Source: Rhizobium leguminosarum bv. trifolii WSM1325
GTDB lineage: Bacteria; Pseudomonadota; Alphaproteobacteria; Rhizobiales; Rhizobiaceae
Assembly: GCA_000023185.1 (NCBI GenBank)
Contig: CP001622.1
Location: 1 to 64,000 of the forward strand
Direction: 5' to 3'
DNA: 64,000 nucleotides
The notes under the pieces are model-generated. The model saw only the letters and a program-made list of their open reading frames with translations, did no database searches and was not told the origin of the DNA. Numbering within the stretch: the stretch's first letter is position 1; each line of letters opens with the position of its first letter. Both the position numbers and the translations under genes were made by a program. Below are positions 9,139 to 19,502 of the stretch, one piece after another.

Positions 9139-9564
9139 ATGAGCCGTATTACCCCTTTCGCCAGCCCGCTGCTTCTGGGCTTCGATGCCATGGAAAAGAC
9201 GTTGGAGCGCATTTCCAAGGCGAGCGACGGATATCCGCCTTATAATATCGAACGCATCGGCGCCGACAGCGGCGCGCCGGAACGCCTGCGCATCACCCTT
9301 GCCGTGGCCGGTTTCAGCGAGGAGGAGCTCGATGTCTCCATTGAGGAGAACCAGCTTCTGATCCGCGGCCGCCAGGTCGAACAGGGCGAGCGGGATTATC
9401 TTTATCGCGGTATCGCCGCCCGTCAGTTCCAGCGTACTTTCGTTCTTGCCGACGGCATGCAGGTGCTGGGTGCGGCCCTGAAGAACGGTCTGCTCTCCGT
9501 CGATCTAATTCGTCCGGAACCCGCGCGCATGGTCAAGAAAATTAACATTTCGGTCTCACAGTAG
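9139..9564 (+). CDS. Small heat-shock protein (Hsp20/IbpA family)
   Basis: A 141-aa alpha-crystallin-domain holdase that keeps unfolding proteins soluble for DnaK and ClpB. The domain runs from about residue 34 (YNIERIG) through LRITLAVAGFSEEELDVSIEE and RQFQRTFVLADGMQV to a C-terminal GLLSVDLIRPEPA. A short N-terminal arm (ITPFASPLLLGFD) precedes it. The leader has an RpoH-like promoter and a ROSE-like hairpin, so both transcription and translation are probably heat controlled. The DUF1150 gene follows after 47 nt. Confidence 0.93.
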   Translation: MSRITPFASPLLLGFDAMEKTLERISKASDGYPPYNIERIGADSGAPERLRITLAVAGFSEEELDVSIEENQLLIRGRQVEQGERDYLYRGIAARQFQRTFVLADGMQVLGAALKNGLLSVDLIRPEPARMVKKINISVSQ

Positions 9565-9611
9565 CACAACGGTTTGTCGAACCGTTGGTCCCTTCTCCCG
9601 GAGGAACAGGA

Positions 9612-9869
9612 ATGTTGATGAAAGAAGCCACGTCTCACTTGACCAAATCCGAGCTTGCCCACATCGGCAACGGCGAGGTCGCCTATATCAGAAAAATGCG
9701 CACCGATGAGGTCGCCAAGTGCTTTCCCGAGGCGCCGGATATCGATCCGACCGTCGATCTCTGGGCACTCTTCGGCGCCGACGGTACGCCGATCCTTTTG
9801 ACGGACAACCGTTCGAGCACCTTCTTCAAGGCTGCCGAGGACGAATTGAAGACGGTCAGCCTGCACTGA
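9612..9869 (+). CDS. DUF1150 family protein
   Basis: An 85-aa protein with the family-typical pattern VAYIRKMRTDEV, PTVDLWALFGADGTPILLTDN. Its function is unknown. GGAGG sits 9 nt before the ATG, which fixes the start. It follows the small heat-shock gene closely in the same orientation, so it may share its transcript and heat control. That pairing is, from memory, common in rhizobia. Confidence 0.85.
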   Translation: MLMKEATSHLTKSELAHIGNGEVAYIRKMRTDEVAKCFPEAPDIDPTVDLWALFGADGTPILLTDNRSSTFFKAAEDELKTVSLH

Positions 9870-10029
9870 CCGTCAAAGACCGTCTGTCGCGTTTCACTGC
9901 TTGCGGTGCGCGGTCGTTCTATTCGAATTTCGCTGCGGTCGGGACGGATGTCGCGACATGTGCGCGTCGCCTTCTTTCAGATAGGCCAGTTGACGCTTGA
10001 TTGAGATCTCCTGTGCGTGACAGGATCTC

Positions 10030-10296
10030 TTACGCGAAGCGGACCGCCGTTCTCGCGCGCGCCTTTGCCGCTACCTCCTCACGATCACGAGGAGGTTGAG
10101 ACGTTTCCAGCGAATCGAGCAGCTCGCGGGCGCATGCTGCGATCGAACTGACCGCGTGCTCGAATGCGAGCTCATCGCGCTTCGACGGTTTGGTCGCTCC
10201 GCTCACTTTGCGCACGAACTGCAGCGCGGCATCGTGGATCTCCTCATCCGTCGCGGGCGGATCGAAATTGAACAGGGGTTTTATATTTCGGCACAT
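10030..10296 (-). CDS. DUF2277 family protein
   Basis: An 88-aa protein starting MCRNIKPLFNF and continuing with PPATDEEIHDAALQFVRKVSG, which is the hallmark of DUF2277. Function is unknown. No membrane segment or signal peptide is visible. GGGAG lies 6 nt before the ATG. It stands alone between two stretches without genes. Confidence 0.85.
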   Translation of the reverse strand: MCRNIKPLFNFDPPATDEEIHDAALQFVRKVSGATKPSKRDELAFEHAVSSIAACARELLDSLETSQPPRDREEVAAKARARTAVRFA

Positions 10297-10649
10297 GACT
10301 TGCTCCCGGTCATTGTCTCTTCCATTGAGAGGAGGGTGGCCAGCACAGAAAATAGTCGCGTGAGCGTTAATGGCAACCGGTCCAACGGCGGAACTCTATG
10401 CGCCGCAAGGCAGGACGCAGCGCCTTCAGTTCGGTTTGTTGTCGTCGTCGGCTTTAAAGCCGGATCACTTCGGATCGAATCGACCAGAAATCTGAATGCG
10501 CCTCTTCATCAGAAGCTGCCCGTGGGGTGATGGCTCGTTTACGCCGCCACTAGCGGCCATCTGTTCGAAACTGGTGCCTTTTCATGCTACAGACGAGTGC
10601 CTGTATTCCGCGTTGGCTTGTTCATGGTCGGCGACGAAAGGAGCTTGCA
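10297..10649. other. Non-coding gap, no recognisable feature
   Basis: These 353 bp hold only short overlapping frames without ribosome sites or family resemblance. They contain the divergent promoter region for the DUF2277 gene and the C39-like gene. Confidence 0.5.
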
Positions 10650-11054
10650 TTGAACCAATCGCACCGATTTCTATTTCATACACAGCGTCCGAGAGACGAT
10701 GGATGCGGGGTGTTAGTCCTGCAGATGCTCACCGGCATGAGCTATGACGAGGTGGCAGCCATGATCGATTGGGGCGATAAATCGGCGCATTATACAACCT
10801 GGAACGATCTTTGCGGCGTGTTGGCGGAGATCGGAGTGCCTATCGAAGCCCCGATCAAAACCAGTCGATGGAGCGATATCCAGGGGGTCGCTATCGTCCA
10901 CGTTCAGCGGGATCACTTCATGCTTTACGACGCGGAAAACGGTCTGTTCTATGACCCAGCAGAGATGGAAGGCCCAGGGGTGGCCAGCGATCGCATTCCA
11001 ACCAGCTATCTGACCGTAGACCCATCGGCGCTAACCACCGCTAAAATTGGGTAG
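10650..11054 (+). CDS. C39-like papain-fold peptidase protein
   Basis: A 134-aa protein likely to have a bacteriocin-processing (C39-like) papain fold. Evidence is DDGCGVLVLQMLTG, placing Cys at the start of a helix near residue 18, and later VQRDHFMLYDAENGLFYDP with the His and Asp expected of the catalytic dyad. A TTG start is chosen because AAAGGAG lies 5 nt upstream. No transporter domain, signal peptide or ABC partner is near, so it is an orphan. It could be an effector, a processing enzyme or an inactive relative. Confidence 0.6.
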   Translation: MNQSHRFLFHTQRPRDDGCGVLVLQMLTGMSYDEVAAMIDWGDKSAHYTTWNDLCGVLAEIGVPIEAPIKTSRWSDIQGVAIVHVQRDHFMLYDAENGLFYDPAEMEGPGVASDRIPTSYLTVDPSALTTAKIG

Positions 11055-11159
11055 AGCATGTCGCGCAAAAGTGTGCAGCGGTTTTGCGGCAACGGACATG
11101 CGAGAAACCAAGGAGCTAGAGCGTGGCAAGCGAATCTGAAGGATCGCGACGCGATTTAG
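11052..11159. repeat. Dispersed rhizobial intergenic repeat
   Basis: The block starts TAGAGCATGTCGCGCAAAAG at the stop codon of the C39-like gene and ends GATCGCGACGCGATTTAG. I recognise this as a repeat family seen in many rhizobial intergenic regions, with TAGAGC-type ends. It lies between the C39-like gene and the end of trmB. Confidence 0.5.
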
Positions 11160-11243
11160 CCCATCCTTCGGCACGGAAATCCGTCAGGCAGCGTCCCGCG
11201 CGCCGAGGAACATCATGGCGCGTTCGCCGACTTGCCGGCTGCC

Positions 11244-11945
11244 TCAGATCTTCCTGAAGGTCAGATAGGCCGAGGACCGCCCCTCGCGCCGCGCCTTGGC
11301 CTCGTAACGTGTGCTCGGCCAGCCCTCATAGGGGGTCAGCCAATCGGCTGCATTGTCGGCCATCCAGTCGAAACCGCCATGGTCGCGGCATTTGATTAGC
11401 GTCCAGTTCACATAGGTATCGATGTCGGAGGCGAAGCAGAACAGGCCGCCGGGCTTCAGCACGCGATGAAAGCGGTCGAGATTGGTTTTCGAGACGAAAC
11501 GTCGCTTCCAGTGCTTCCGCTTCGGCCAGGGATCAGGATAGAGCAGATCGACCTGATCGAGTGAGCCGTCCGGCAGCCAATCGAGCAGCTGCGTCGCGTC
11601 GTCATTATAAACGCGGATATTGGAGGCACCGGTCTCGCCGATGCGCGACAGCAGCTTCTGCATGGAATTGACGAAGGGTTCGACACCGATGAAGCCGGTC
11701 GAAGGCGTGTTCAGCGCGCGGTGGATCAGGTGCTCGCCGCCGCCGAAACCGATTTCCAGCCGCAATCTTTCGACCGGAACCGGAAAGAGGGATGTCAGCG
11801 GCTCCGGGGGAGCCGCTGTAAGATCGATCAGGAATGCCGGCAGGAGACTGTTTAGCGTCTCGGCCTGCTGTTCGCGCAGGGCCTTGCCCTTGCGACGACC
11901 GAAGAAGGCTTCGGTCGCCCGGCCGCGGCGTTCCATATCCGTCAT
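11244..11945 (-). CDS. trmB: tRNA (guanine-N7-)-methyltransferase
   Basis: TrmB makes m7G46 in the tRNA variable loop using SAM. The SAM motif is [11 protein letters not shown] (about residues 62-72). [15 protein letters not shown] and the C-terminal [13 protein letters not shown] are TrmB signatures. At 233 aa it is typical. It lies 8 nt after metK in the same direction, so the methyl-donor enzyme and a methyltransferase share a transcript. Confidence 0.96.
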   Translation of the reverse strand: MTDMERRGRATEAFFGRRKGKALREQQAETLNSLLPAFLIDLTAAPPEPLTSLFPVPVERLRLEIGFGGGEHLIHRALNTPSTGFIGVEPFVNSMQKLLSRIGETGASNIRVYNDDATQLLDWLPDGSLDQVDLLYPDPWPKRKHWKRRFVSKTNLDRFHRVLKPGGLFCFASDIDTYVNWTLIKCRDHGGFDWMADNAADWLTPYEGWPSTRYEAKARREGRSSAYLTFRKI

Positions 11946-11953
11946 GCTTTATC

Positions 11954-13192
<1,239 letters not shown>

Positions 13193-13321
13193 TTCGGGAT
13201 TCCCCTCAAAGAACAAAAGCCAGCTAGTAGGTACTCAGTTCGAGGCCTGATGACAAGCGCAGAAGGACATAAATATATCTTTATATCTGCGGCAAAGTGA
13301 CAAATTTTGCCCCAAAAACGC

Positions 13322-13348
13322 AAAAAAGGCGGCCTTTCGACCGCCTTT
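13322..13348 (-). terminator. Rho-independent terminator after the HTH regulator gene
   Basis: Read leftward, AAAGGCGG, an 8-nt loop and CCGCCTTT are followed by a T-run. This classic terminator ends the lnt-HTH transcript and isolates metK. Confidence 0.85.
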
Positions 13349-13370
13349 CGAATTCTGCGCCGGTCTTGGT

Positions 13371-13787
13371 TCAGTCGGCGTCGGCTTCAGCGGCCAAGGC
13401 TTTCACCAGCTCCACGACCTTGCGGCGAACCTTGGGATCGGAAATCTTGACGAAGGCGCGGTTGAGCTGCAGGCCCTCCGAGGAAGACAGGAAATCGACG
13501 ACGTAGTTCGAGCTGGAGGTTTCCATGCCGCCGCCGGCATTGGAATGTTCGCCGGGCGCGTCCTCGAAGAAAAACGACACCGGAACATTGAGGATGTTCG
13601 AGATGTTCTGCAGACGGCTTGCGCCGACGCGGTTGGTGCCCTTTTCGTATTTCTGGATCTGCTGGAAGGTGATGCCAAGGCTTTCGCCAAGCTTTTCCTG
13701 GCTCATGCCCAGCATCGTACGGCGGAGACGAATACGGCTGCCAACATGGATGTCGATCGGATTCGGCTTCTTCTTGTTTTCAATCAT
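13371..13787 (-). CDS. praR: XRE-family regulator (PraR/PhrR type)
   Basis: A 138-aa DNA-binding protein with a Cro/C1 helix-turn-helix: GSRIRLRRTMLGMSQEKLGE and ITFQQIQKYEKGTNRVGASRL (about residues 16-58). A C-terminal dimerisation-type tail follows. It closely resembles rhizobial PraR (quorum-sensing and biofilm repressor in R. leguminosarum) and PhrR, a pH-regulated gene next to actA in Sinorhizobium. Its place just downstream of lnt (actA) supports this. A 151-bp gap separates it from lnt, so it may also have its own promoter. Confidence 0.85.
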   Translation of the reverse strand: MIENKKKPNPIDIHVGSRIRLRRTMLGMSQEKLGESLGITFQQIQKYEKGTNRVGASRLQNISNILNVPVSFFFEDAPGEHSNAGGGMETSSSNYVVDFLSSSEGLQLNRAFVKISDPKVRRKVVELVKALAAEADAD

Positions 13788-13938
13788 GGTCGTGCCCTAG
13801 CTAAGAATTTCAACTGTTTCTAACCGGCATGCCCCTGATCCATCCCAAAACGCCACGTTGCAAGCGGTGGGGAACCCACCTTCGAACATACGTTAAGAAC
13901 GCCGATTGTCATCACTATGCAATTTTAGGGGTTTTTGG

Positions 13939-15543
13939 TCAATTCAACCCGGAAATAAAACCTCTGCGAGAAATTAGCGCAATCAAAATCAGCAGTGCCT
14001 CGGTCAACCAGAAGTATGTTTGCCGGGGGATTGTCGTTCCAAGTCCCGCACCGATGCTATCGAGCGTTGCATCGACGAAGCCGGTTTCTCCAAGATCGAG
14101 GCCCGCAATAATTTCCCCATGGGCATTCACCAGCGCTGAAATGCCGTTATTGGCGTCGCGAATCAACGGCAGGCCGGTTTCGACAGCCCGCACGCGCGCC
14201 TGCTGGAAATGCTGGTAGGGGCCGGGCGTCAAGCCGAACCAGGCATCATTGGTGATATTGAGGATTGCGTTGGCGTCTTTAATGTCACCGGTCATTTCGC
14301 CGGGAAAAATGATCTCGTAGCAGATCAGCGGATAGAGATTGAGCCCGCCGGGCAGCGCCAGCAGGTGCCGGCTTGCCGCGGCCGAAAAGCCGCCCGGAAC
14401 CTCGACGACGTTCTGGATGCCGAATTCGGTGAGCACGTCCTCGAAGGGCAGATACTCGCCGAAGGGCACCAGATGCACCTTGTCGGAGGCGGCGATGATC
14501 TGTCCGCGGCCGTCGATCACGTAGATGGAATTATAGTAGCGCGGCGGCGTACCCGGTCCCATCTCCTCGGCGCGTACGGCGCCGGCAATCAGGATCTGAT
14601 TGTCGTCGAGCGTATCGGCAATCCGCGTCAGCGCATCCTGGTTGTCGGTCAGGATGAAGGGGATCGAGGTTTCCGGCCAGACGATGATGTCGGGTTTGCG
14701 CCCGCCATTCTTCGGCGCTTCGGCCGAGAGCTTCAGATGCGTCTCGAAGATCGTGGCGCGGTCGACGTCGTTATCCATTTTCTCTGTCTGGTCGATCGCC
14801 GGCTGCACCAGCCGCACCACCGGCCGCTTGTCCTCAGGCAATATGTCCGGCCGCGGCGCGAGATGGAGAGCGTAAGCGCCATAACCCAGATGGGCGGCAA
14901 AGAGCAGGACGGCGAGCGCGATGCCCGGCCGCGCCCCTTGCCGCGTCCCGGCAAGGGCAGGCGCGGAAAAGACGAAGACGGCAAGGGCCGTCACGCCCAT
15001 CGCCCCGATCAGATGCGCCGACTGCATCATCAGCGGAACCGGCATCATGCCGTAGCCGATGGCGTTCCAGGGAAAGCCGGTGAGGATCACGCTTCGAAGC
15101 CATTCCATCAGCCCGAAGCCTGCCGCAAGCGCGGCGATCCGCCCCATGCCATCAGACCAGAAGATGCGGGCAAGGGCGGCCGCCAGCCCGTAGAAGATCG
15201 CAAGACAGGCCGGCAGCCCGAGGATTGCCAGCGGCAGCGCCCAGGCGAATTCTTCCTGATCGACCAGCAGCGCATGGCCAACCCACCAGAGGCCGGCGAC
15301 GAAATAGCCGAAACCGAACAGCCAGCCGGTGGCAAACGCCGGCCACAGCCTGCCGATCAGGCCGCTTTCAGGCGAAGCCGCCGCCCCGTCGATCAGCCAG
15401 ACGAGCAGCGTGAAGGAAACGAACATCGCCGCGAAAAAGCCGATGGGCGGCAGCGCCAGCACCGCGAAGGCCCCGGCGGCGATGGCCAGCAGCGACCGTT
15501 TGAAACCCCAGACGAGGATAACCCTGTCCGCAAGCCGCTCCAT
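13939..15543 (-). CDS. lnt: Apolipoprotein N-acyltransferase
   Basis: Lnt adds the third acyl chain to lipoproteins in the inner membrane. Six or more hydrophobic segments fill the first half. The periplasmic nitrilase-fold domain has WPETSIPF (catalytic Glu), KVHLVPFGEYLPFE (Lys) and LICYEIIFPGEM (Cys), a complete Glu-Lys-Cys triad. The ATG at 15543 is chosen because GGGAG lies just upstream (534 aa). Its rhizobial homologue ActA is linked to acid tolerance. An accessory segment of about 10 kb begins directly upstream of its start. Confidence 0.95.
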   Translation of the reverse strand: MERLADRVILVWGFKRSLLAIAAGAFAVLALPPIGFFAAMFVSFTLLVWLIDGAAASPESGLIGRLWPAFATGWLFGFGYFVAGLWWVGHALLVDQEEFAWALPLAILGLPACLAIFYGLAAALARIFWSDGMGRIAALAAGFGLMEWLRSVILTGFPWNAIGYGMMPVPLMMQSAHLIGAMGVTALAVFVFSAPALAGTRQGARPGIALAVLLFAAHLGYGAYALHLAPRPDILPEDKRPVVRLVQPAIDQTEKMDNDVDRATIFETHLKLSAEAPKNGGRKPDIIVWPETSIPFILTDNQDALTRIADTLDDNQILIAGAVRAEEMGPGTPPRYYNSIYVIDGRGQIIAASDKVHLVPFGEYLPFEDVLTEFGIQNVVEVPGGFSAAASRHLLALPGGLNLYPLICYEIIFPGEMTGDIKDANAILNITNDAWFGLTPGPYQHFQQARVRAVETGLPLIRDANNGISALVNAHGEIIAGLDLGETGFVDATLDSIGAGLGTTIPRQTYFWLTEALLILIALISRRGFISGLN

Positions 15544-15909
15544 GCGCACTCCCATCAAACCGCGAATCAACCCATCCGCAGTCTTTCAAAAAAGCGGCTC
15601 TTTGTCCCGTCAGTTGGGTCGCCATTGCGCGCATGAGCGCAGGCTGTTGGCGAAAGCGTTTGGCGCAAGCGCTTTAGAAGCATTGGCTGCAAGGGAGCGC
15701 TCTGCCGCCCGTCCCGCGGGAGGGGCCGCAGGATTTCTTCCTCAGGTACCGACCTGTCGAGCCAGAGCCAAGGCGTTGCCGAGGCATCGTCGGCGAGAGT
15801 CCCGGCAAGAGCCCCTTTATGCCCTAACCGAAGACAAGGTTCTTGGCTCTTTCTGCTTGTGGCCAGTTGCAGCACGGTAGGCTGTCAGTTTCACAACAAG
15901 GACCGTAAC
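15544..15909. other. Gap between lnt and the cyclase gene, no gene seen
   Basis: These 366 bp lie between divergent genes. A GC-rich hairpin (GCCGCCCGTCCC-GGGAGGGGCCGC) is visible near 15705-15735. The short open frames lack ribosome sites and family resemblance. This is the left edge of the accessory segment. Confidence 0.5.
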
Positions 15910-17172
15910 ATGCTTCTACCCGTGGAGAATAATACCGTTGCTGCTCGGGGCACGGACAAACTGGTGCATGGCGCCGAGGTCGCCTCGGCTTCGCCGATTA
16001 TCGATTGGCTGGCCGGAGACGAATGCCATGCACTGGATGAGGCAGGGGTCATTTCAGGACTGGGCCGCCGACTTCGAGCAATTGGAGTACCAGTCGATCG
16101 ATTGGCACTCTACCTTATAACGCTGCATCCAGAATATTTCGGTAGGAGCATTGCCTGGACGGAGGAAGAACCCGTCGATATCGAGGACCGCCAACACGGG
16201 ACCATTAGCCTGGCGTTCATGGATAGCGCAATATCTCACGCAATGCGGACGAGAAGAACAGTCGTGGTTGGCCGTAGCGGCGTCGGAGCAAGCTGGCAGT
16301 GTCTGAGGACCCTCGCGGATCGCAACCTCGAGCAATTGATCGTCTCACCTCTCTGCAATTCTGACGGCCCGGTTAGCACCGCCTCTTTTGCGACGCGAAA
16401 ACCGACCGGCTTTACCGACATTGAGCGCCAAATCATTCAGCGCGTTTCGCCCGCGCTTCGTAACGTCTGTGAACTACTGACGCTTCGAAAAGTGGGGAAC
16501 ACCATGCTTGATACGTACATCGGCCCCTACACGGCGCAACGTGTTCGGGCTGGCCACATACGGCAAGGCGAGGTTGAGTCCATCGACGCGGCGTTGCTGC
16601 TTTGCGACCTGCGGGGTTTCACCAAACTTTCCAACCGCCTGCCACCCCAGGAGGTCATGCAATTCGTCAATTGTTACTACGATAAGGTCGTACCTTCGAT
16701 TACAGGCAACGGTGGTGAAGTCGCCAAGTTCATGGGAGATGCCGTTTTGGCTTTCTTCCCGGCGTATAGTGCCGAATGGGCGGCAGCCTCCGCTTATAAC
16801 GCCGCGATAGAAATCTCGACCCGAACGGCAGAAGCCACCGGTATCAAGATGGATGTTGGCATCGCGCTGCACTATGGCATCGTCAACTATGGAAACATCG
16901 GCTCCGGCGGCCGTCTTGATTTCACGTTGATCGGACCAGACGTCAATCTGGTGAACCGGATACAACATGTTTGCAGCGAGGAAAGTCGCCAACTGCTGAT
17001 GTCGCGTTCATTTGTGGAAGCACACATTGGTTGTGAGCGCCTTCCCATCGGGCATCGCCAATTGAAGGGTTTCGAAAGACCCGTTGAGCTCTTTCAAGGC
17101 CCAGAGTTGGATCGCAAGCTGACGATCGACGTGCCTCATTCCGGAAGCATATCCAAACAAGCTTGCTCTTAA
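15910..17172 (+). CDS. Class III adenylate cyclase
   Basis: A soluble 420-aa class III nucleotidyl cyclase making cAMP. The N-terminal 200 residues form the sensor-like domain common in rhizobial cyclases (VISGLGRRLRAIGVPVDRLAL, TLHPEYFGRS). The catalytic domain has the first metal Asp in LLCDLRGFTKL, Lys plus the second Asp in KFMGDAVLAFF, then LDFTLIGPDVNLVNRI with the transition-state Asn and Arg. The site looks complete and of adenylate type. AAGGA lies 7 nt before the ATG. No partner gene is adjacent, so the signal it answers is unknown. Confidence 0.9.
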   Translation: MLLPVENNTVAARGTDKLVHGAEVASASPIIDWLAGDECHALDEAGVISGLGRRLRAIGVPVDRLALYLITLHPEYFGRSIAWTEEEPVDIEDRQHGTISLAFMDSAISHAMRTRRTVVVGRSGVGASWQCLRTLADRNLEQLIVSPLCNSDGPVSTASFATRKPTGFTDIERQIIQRVSPALRNVCELLTLRKVGNTMLDTYIGPYTAQRVRAGHIRQGEVESIDAALLLCDLRGFTKLSNRLPPQEVMQFVNCYYDKVVPSITGNGGEVAKFMGDAVLAFFPAYSAEWAAASAYNAAIEISTRTAEATGIKMDVGIALHYGIVNYGNIGSGGRLDFTLIGPDVNLVNRIQHVCSEESRQLLMSRSFVEAHIGCERLPIGHRQLKGFERPVELFQGPELDRKLTIDVPHSGSISKQACS

Positions 17173-17436
17173 ACGGCATAGGCATGTTCCAATCCTTGCG
17201 ATGTGGGGATTGGGCGTGACCCATTCGAAGCCACTTCGGAACGTCGACCCGAGGGTCACTTTTCAACCAGCCCAGCCGGATCGTCGTCCACCGTATTGGA
17301 ATGCCGATGTGCCTCTGAACAAGGTGCTTTCTCCGCAACCATCGCTCCCAGACACAAGAGGAATTCCTAACTCGTAAAACAGGCACCGACCACCATGGCG
17401 GGCGGTAAGCCCGGCAAACAAAGAATGGATTAACCG

Positions 17437-17756
17437 ATGGCATGGGCATTATTGAGTATTGCCGGCATCCTCGAAATCGCATTTGCTTGTGCATGAAGAT
17501 GTCCGAAGGTTTCACGCGGCTAATACCGACGCTGATTACAATCGCGGCTGGATTATCGAGCGTATTTCTCCTTTCACTTTCCCTGCGCACACTCCCAGTC
17601 GGAACCGGATACGCCGTCTGGACGGGCATCGGCGCGGCGGGAACGGCCATTTTCGGGATGATGTTTCTTGGTGACCCGCCAACACCCATGAGGTTCGTTT
17701 GCATCATGGCGATCTTATCGGGAGTGATTGGTCTCAAACTCGTATCGGCGCAATGA
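17437..17756 (+). pseudogene. SMR-family (SugE/Gdx-like) exporter, frameshifted
   Basis: The first frame starts MAWALLSIAGILEIAFACA and stops at TGA 17494-17496. The next frame resumes with MKMSEGFTRLIPTL at 17493 and runs to 17756 through TLPVGTGYAVWTGIGAAGT, a SugE/Gdx signature. Joined, the two give a normal protein of about 105 aa with four membrane segments and the essential Glu in ILEIAF. One missing base near 17485-17493 explains it. SugE/Gdx proteins export guanidinium or quaternary ammonium compounds. A sequencing error would give the same picture. Confidence 0.8.
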
Positions 17757-17870
17757 CCGCCATTATCGCCCAGCTCCAGGGCATGCATGACTGCCTGCTA
17801 GGTTCGCACTTCACCTAAAGGCAGCGGATGTAAGATCGCTTGTCTGCCTCGCGGGAATTGCTCGAGGATA

Positions 17871-18377
17871 TCAGGCCGCTGCCGCAACCAGGCAATCATA
17901 GATTTGTTGATCGAGATGCTCCGCGACGCTTGTCACTCTATCATCGTTGAACTGCCCAAATAGATCCGACGGTCGATCGTATTCCAAGGTCGCAGTCCCT
18001 TCTTCATTTTCATAGAGCATGATCCTCAATGGCGCGTACAATCCTGCTGGCAGCTGGTGCTTCGTCATTTCGCTAGAAATCAGCACATTGCCGATAACGT
18101 ATTGAAGCGCGTGGCGGCTTCCGCCACGAATCGCCAGCCAGTCCCCGTGCGTTGCCACGGAAAATATGATCAGCCCGGCGCTGCCCTGTAATCTTTCCAA
18201 CTCCTTCTTGACCCTGACGAAGTCGCCATCCCGAAGTATTTTCCGGATCCCATTGTCAAAGTGAGGCAGCTTTTCGATCTTCGTCTTGACCTGGTCGAAT
18301 GATCTTTTGGATACGATGCGAATATGCTCGATCCAGACCGGGGTGCGAACCACGCTTATTCCGTTGCTGTCGGTCAT
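17871..18377 (-). CDS. DUF302 domain protein
   Basis: A 168-aa cytosolic protein. The DUF302 pattern is visible in the second half: QYVIGNVLISSEMTKH, AGLYAPLRIMLYENEEG and EYDRPSDLFGQF. DUF302 domains have a TBP-like small fold and unknown function, often in redox or toxic-compound contexts. AAAGGAT lies 7 nt upstream of the ATG. It is 72 bp downstream of the nitrilase gene in the same orientation, so it may be the last gene of that cluster. Confidence 0.8.
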   Translation of the reverse strand: MTDSNGISVVRTPVWIEHIRIVSKRSFDQVKTKIEKLPHFDNGIRKILRDGDFVRVKKELERLQGSAGLIIFSVATHGDWLAIRGGSRHALQYVIGNVLISSEMTKHQLPAGLYAPLRIMLYENEEGTATLEYDRPSDLFGQFNDDRVTSVAEHLDQQIYDCLVAAAA

Positions 18378-18449
18378 CGTTGTATCCTTTCAAAAGCCGA
18401 CGGTGAGAGTTCAACGATCAAGTTCCGGAGGGCGAAGCTGATGCGGTAA

Positions 18450-19442
18450 TCAGACCAACGCAGGACCTCCTTCAGTGACCTCGGCAGTATTCGTCGGCAC
18501 GGACGGCGTGATGCGCTCATGCACGTGAATTGTCGGCGTACGATCGATCAACAGACTGAGCAGTTCGGGCCGGCTATAGTGTCCGCGTGAATCCATCAGC
18601 TGTTTGCGTTTGTCGATCAGGGTGAAGTCGAGATCAGCAATCACGACGCCTTCGCCTGAGCGCAATGGTTCCTCGATCAAGCTGCCGTCCGGTGCGACAA
18701 TCGCGGTAAAGCAGCCGCTGGAAATCGGACCGATACTACAGCCGGTGTCTTCCATGACCTGGGCCTGTTGCTGCGGGTCGAGCCAGGCTGTTGCATTGAC
18801 CACGAAACAACCGGATTCCAGCGCGTGCTGCCGGATGTTGACAGCCATCTGTTCGGAAAACAGATCCCCCCCAAACGAGCCGGGATACATTGCCGAGTGA
18901 ATTTGCTCGCCATCAGCCATGAGCGCGAAGCGCGCAAGCGGATTGTAATGCTCCCAGCATGCGAGTTGGCCGATACGTCCCACCGCGCTGTCGACAGCCC
19001 GAAGGCCAGACCCGTCTCCATATCCCCAGATCATCCTTTCATGGAAGGTCGGTGAAATCTTGCGGCGTCGCTGCAACAAAGTACCATCGGCATCAAACAG
19101 CAACTGGGTATTGTAGATCGTGCCCCCGTCGCGTTCATTGACCCCTATGGAAACGACCACCCTCGCTCGCTTACAGGCTTCAGCGATGGTGCGTGTGGTG
19201 TCAGATGGGATGGTGACCGATTGATCCAGCAATCGCAGATGCTCTTTTCCTGTCCGCAAGTCATAGGCGGACTGGACGAAGGAGAAATACGGGTAATATG
19301 GGACGACCGTTTCGGGAAAGGTCGCGAACTGGACCCCCTTGTCACCAAGGTCGGCGATCTTGGTGACGACTTTGTCGACCGTTTCTTCACGGCTGTAAAG
19401 CGAGGGACTGATCTGGACCGCGGCGGCCTTTACGATTGTCAT
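18450..19442 (-). CDS. Nitrilase
   Basis: Nitrilases hydrolyse organic nitriles to carboxylic acids and ammonia. The triad is visible: Glu in [12 protein letters not shown] (about residue 45), Lys in [12 protein letters not shown] (about 130) and Cys in [13 protein letters not shown] (about 164). YYPYFSF and the CWEHYNP context point to true nitrilases rather than amidases. The ATG at 19442 is chosen because GAGG sits 6 nt upstream (330 aa). It follows the TAXI-like and formamidase-family genes in the same direction, suggesting a nitrile/amide pathway. The substrate is unknown. Confidence 0.93.
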   Translation of the reverse strand: MTIVKAAAVQISPSLYSREETVDKVVTKIADLGDKGVQFATFPETVVPYYPYFSFVQSAYDLRTGKEHLRLLDQSVTIPSDTTRTIAEACKRARVVVSIGVNERDGGTIYNTQLLFDADGTLLQRRRKISPTFHERMIWGYGDGSGLRAVDSAVGRIGQLACWEHYNPLARFALMADGEQIHSAMYPGSFGGDLFSEQMAVNIRQHALESGCFVVNATAWLDPQQQAQVMEDTGCSIGPISSGCFTAIVAPDGSLIEEPLRSGEGVVIADLDFTLIDKRKQLMDSRGHYSRPELLSLLIDRTPTIHVHERITPSVPTNTAEVTEGGPALV

Positions 19443-19502
19443 TGTCAACCTCAATTCTGATTGCTGGTCACACGAGGTGTGATGCTCACGTCGTCACGAT
19501 TG

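Noticed and set aside
13193..13321. SAM riboswitch in the metK leader
   Set aside because: I looked for SAM-II or SAM/SAH-type conserved cores and pseudoknot pairings and saw none that I could support.
17173..17436. Guanidine riboswitch before the SMR gene
   Set aside because: No ACGR-loop hairpin pair (mini-ykkC) or ykkC core was found. One GC-rich hairpin near 17398-17416 lacks the needed loop.
16943..17788. 281-codon leftward frame across the SMR pseudogene and cyclase end
   Set aside because: It has no ribosome site and no domain, runs through unrelated features, and is best explained as chance.
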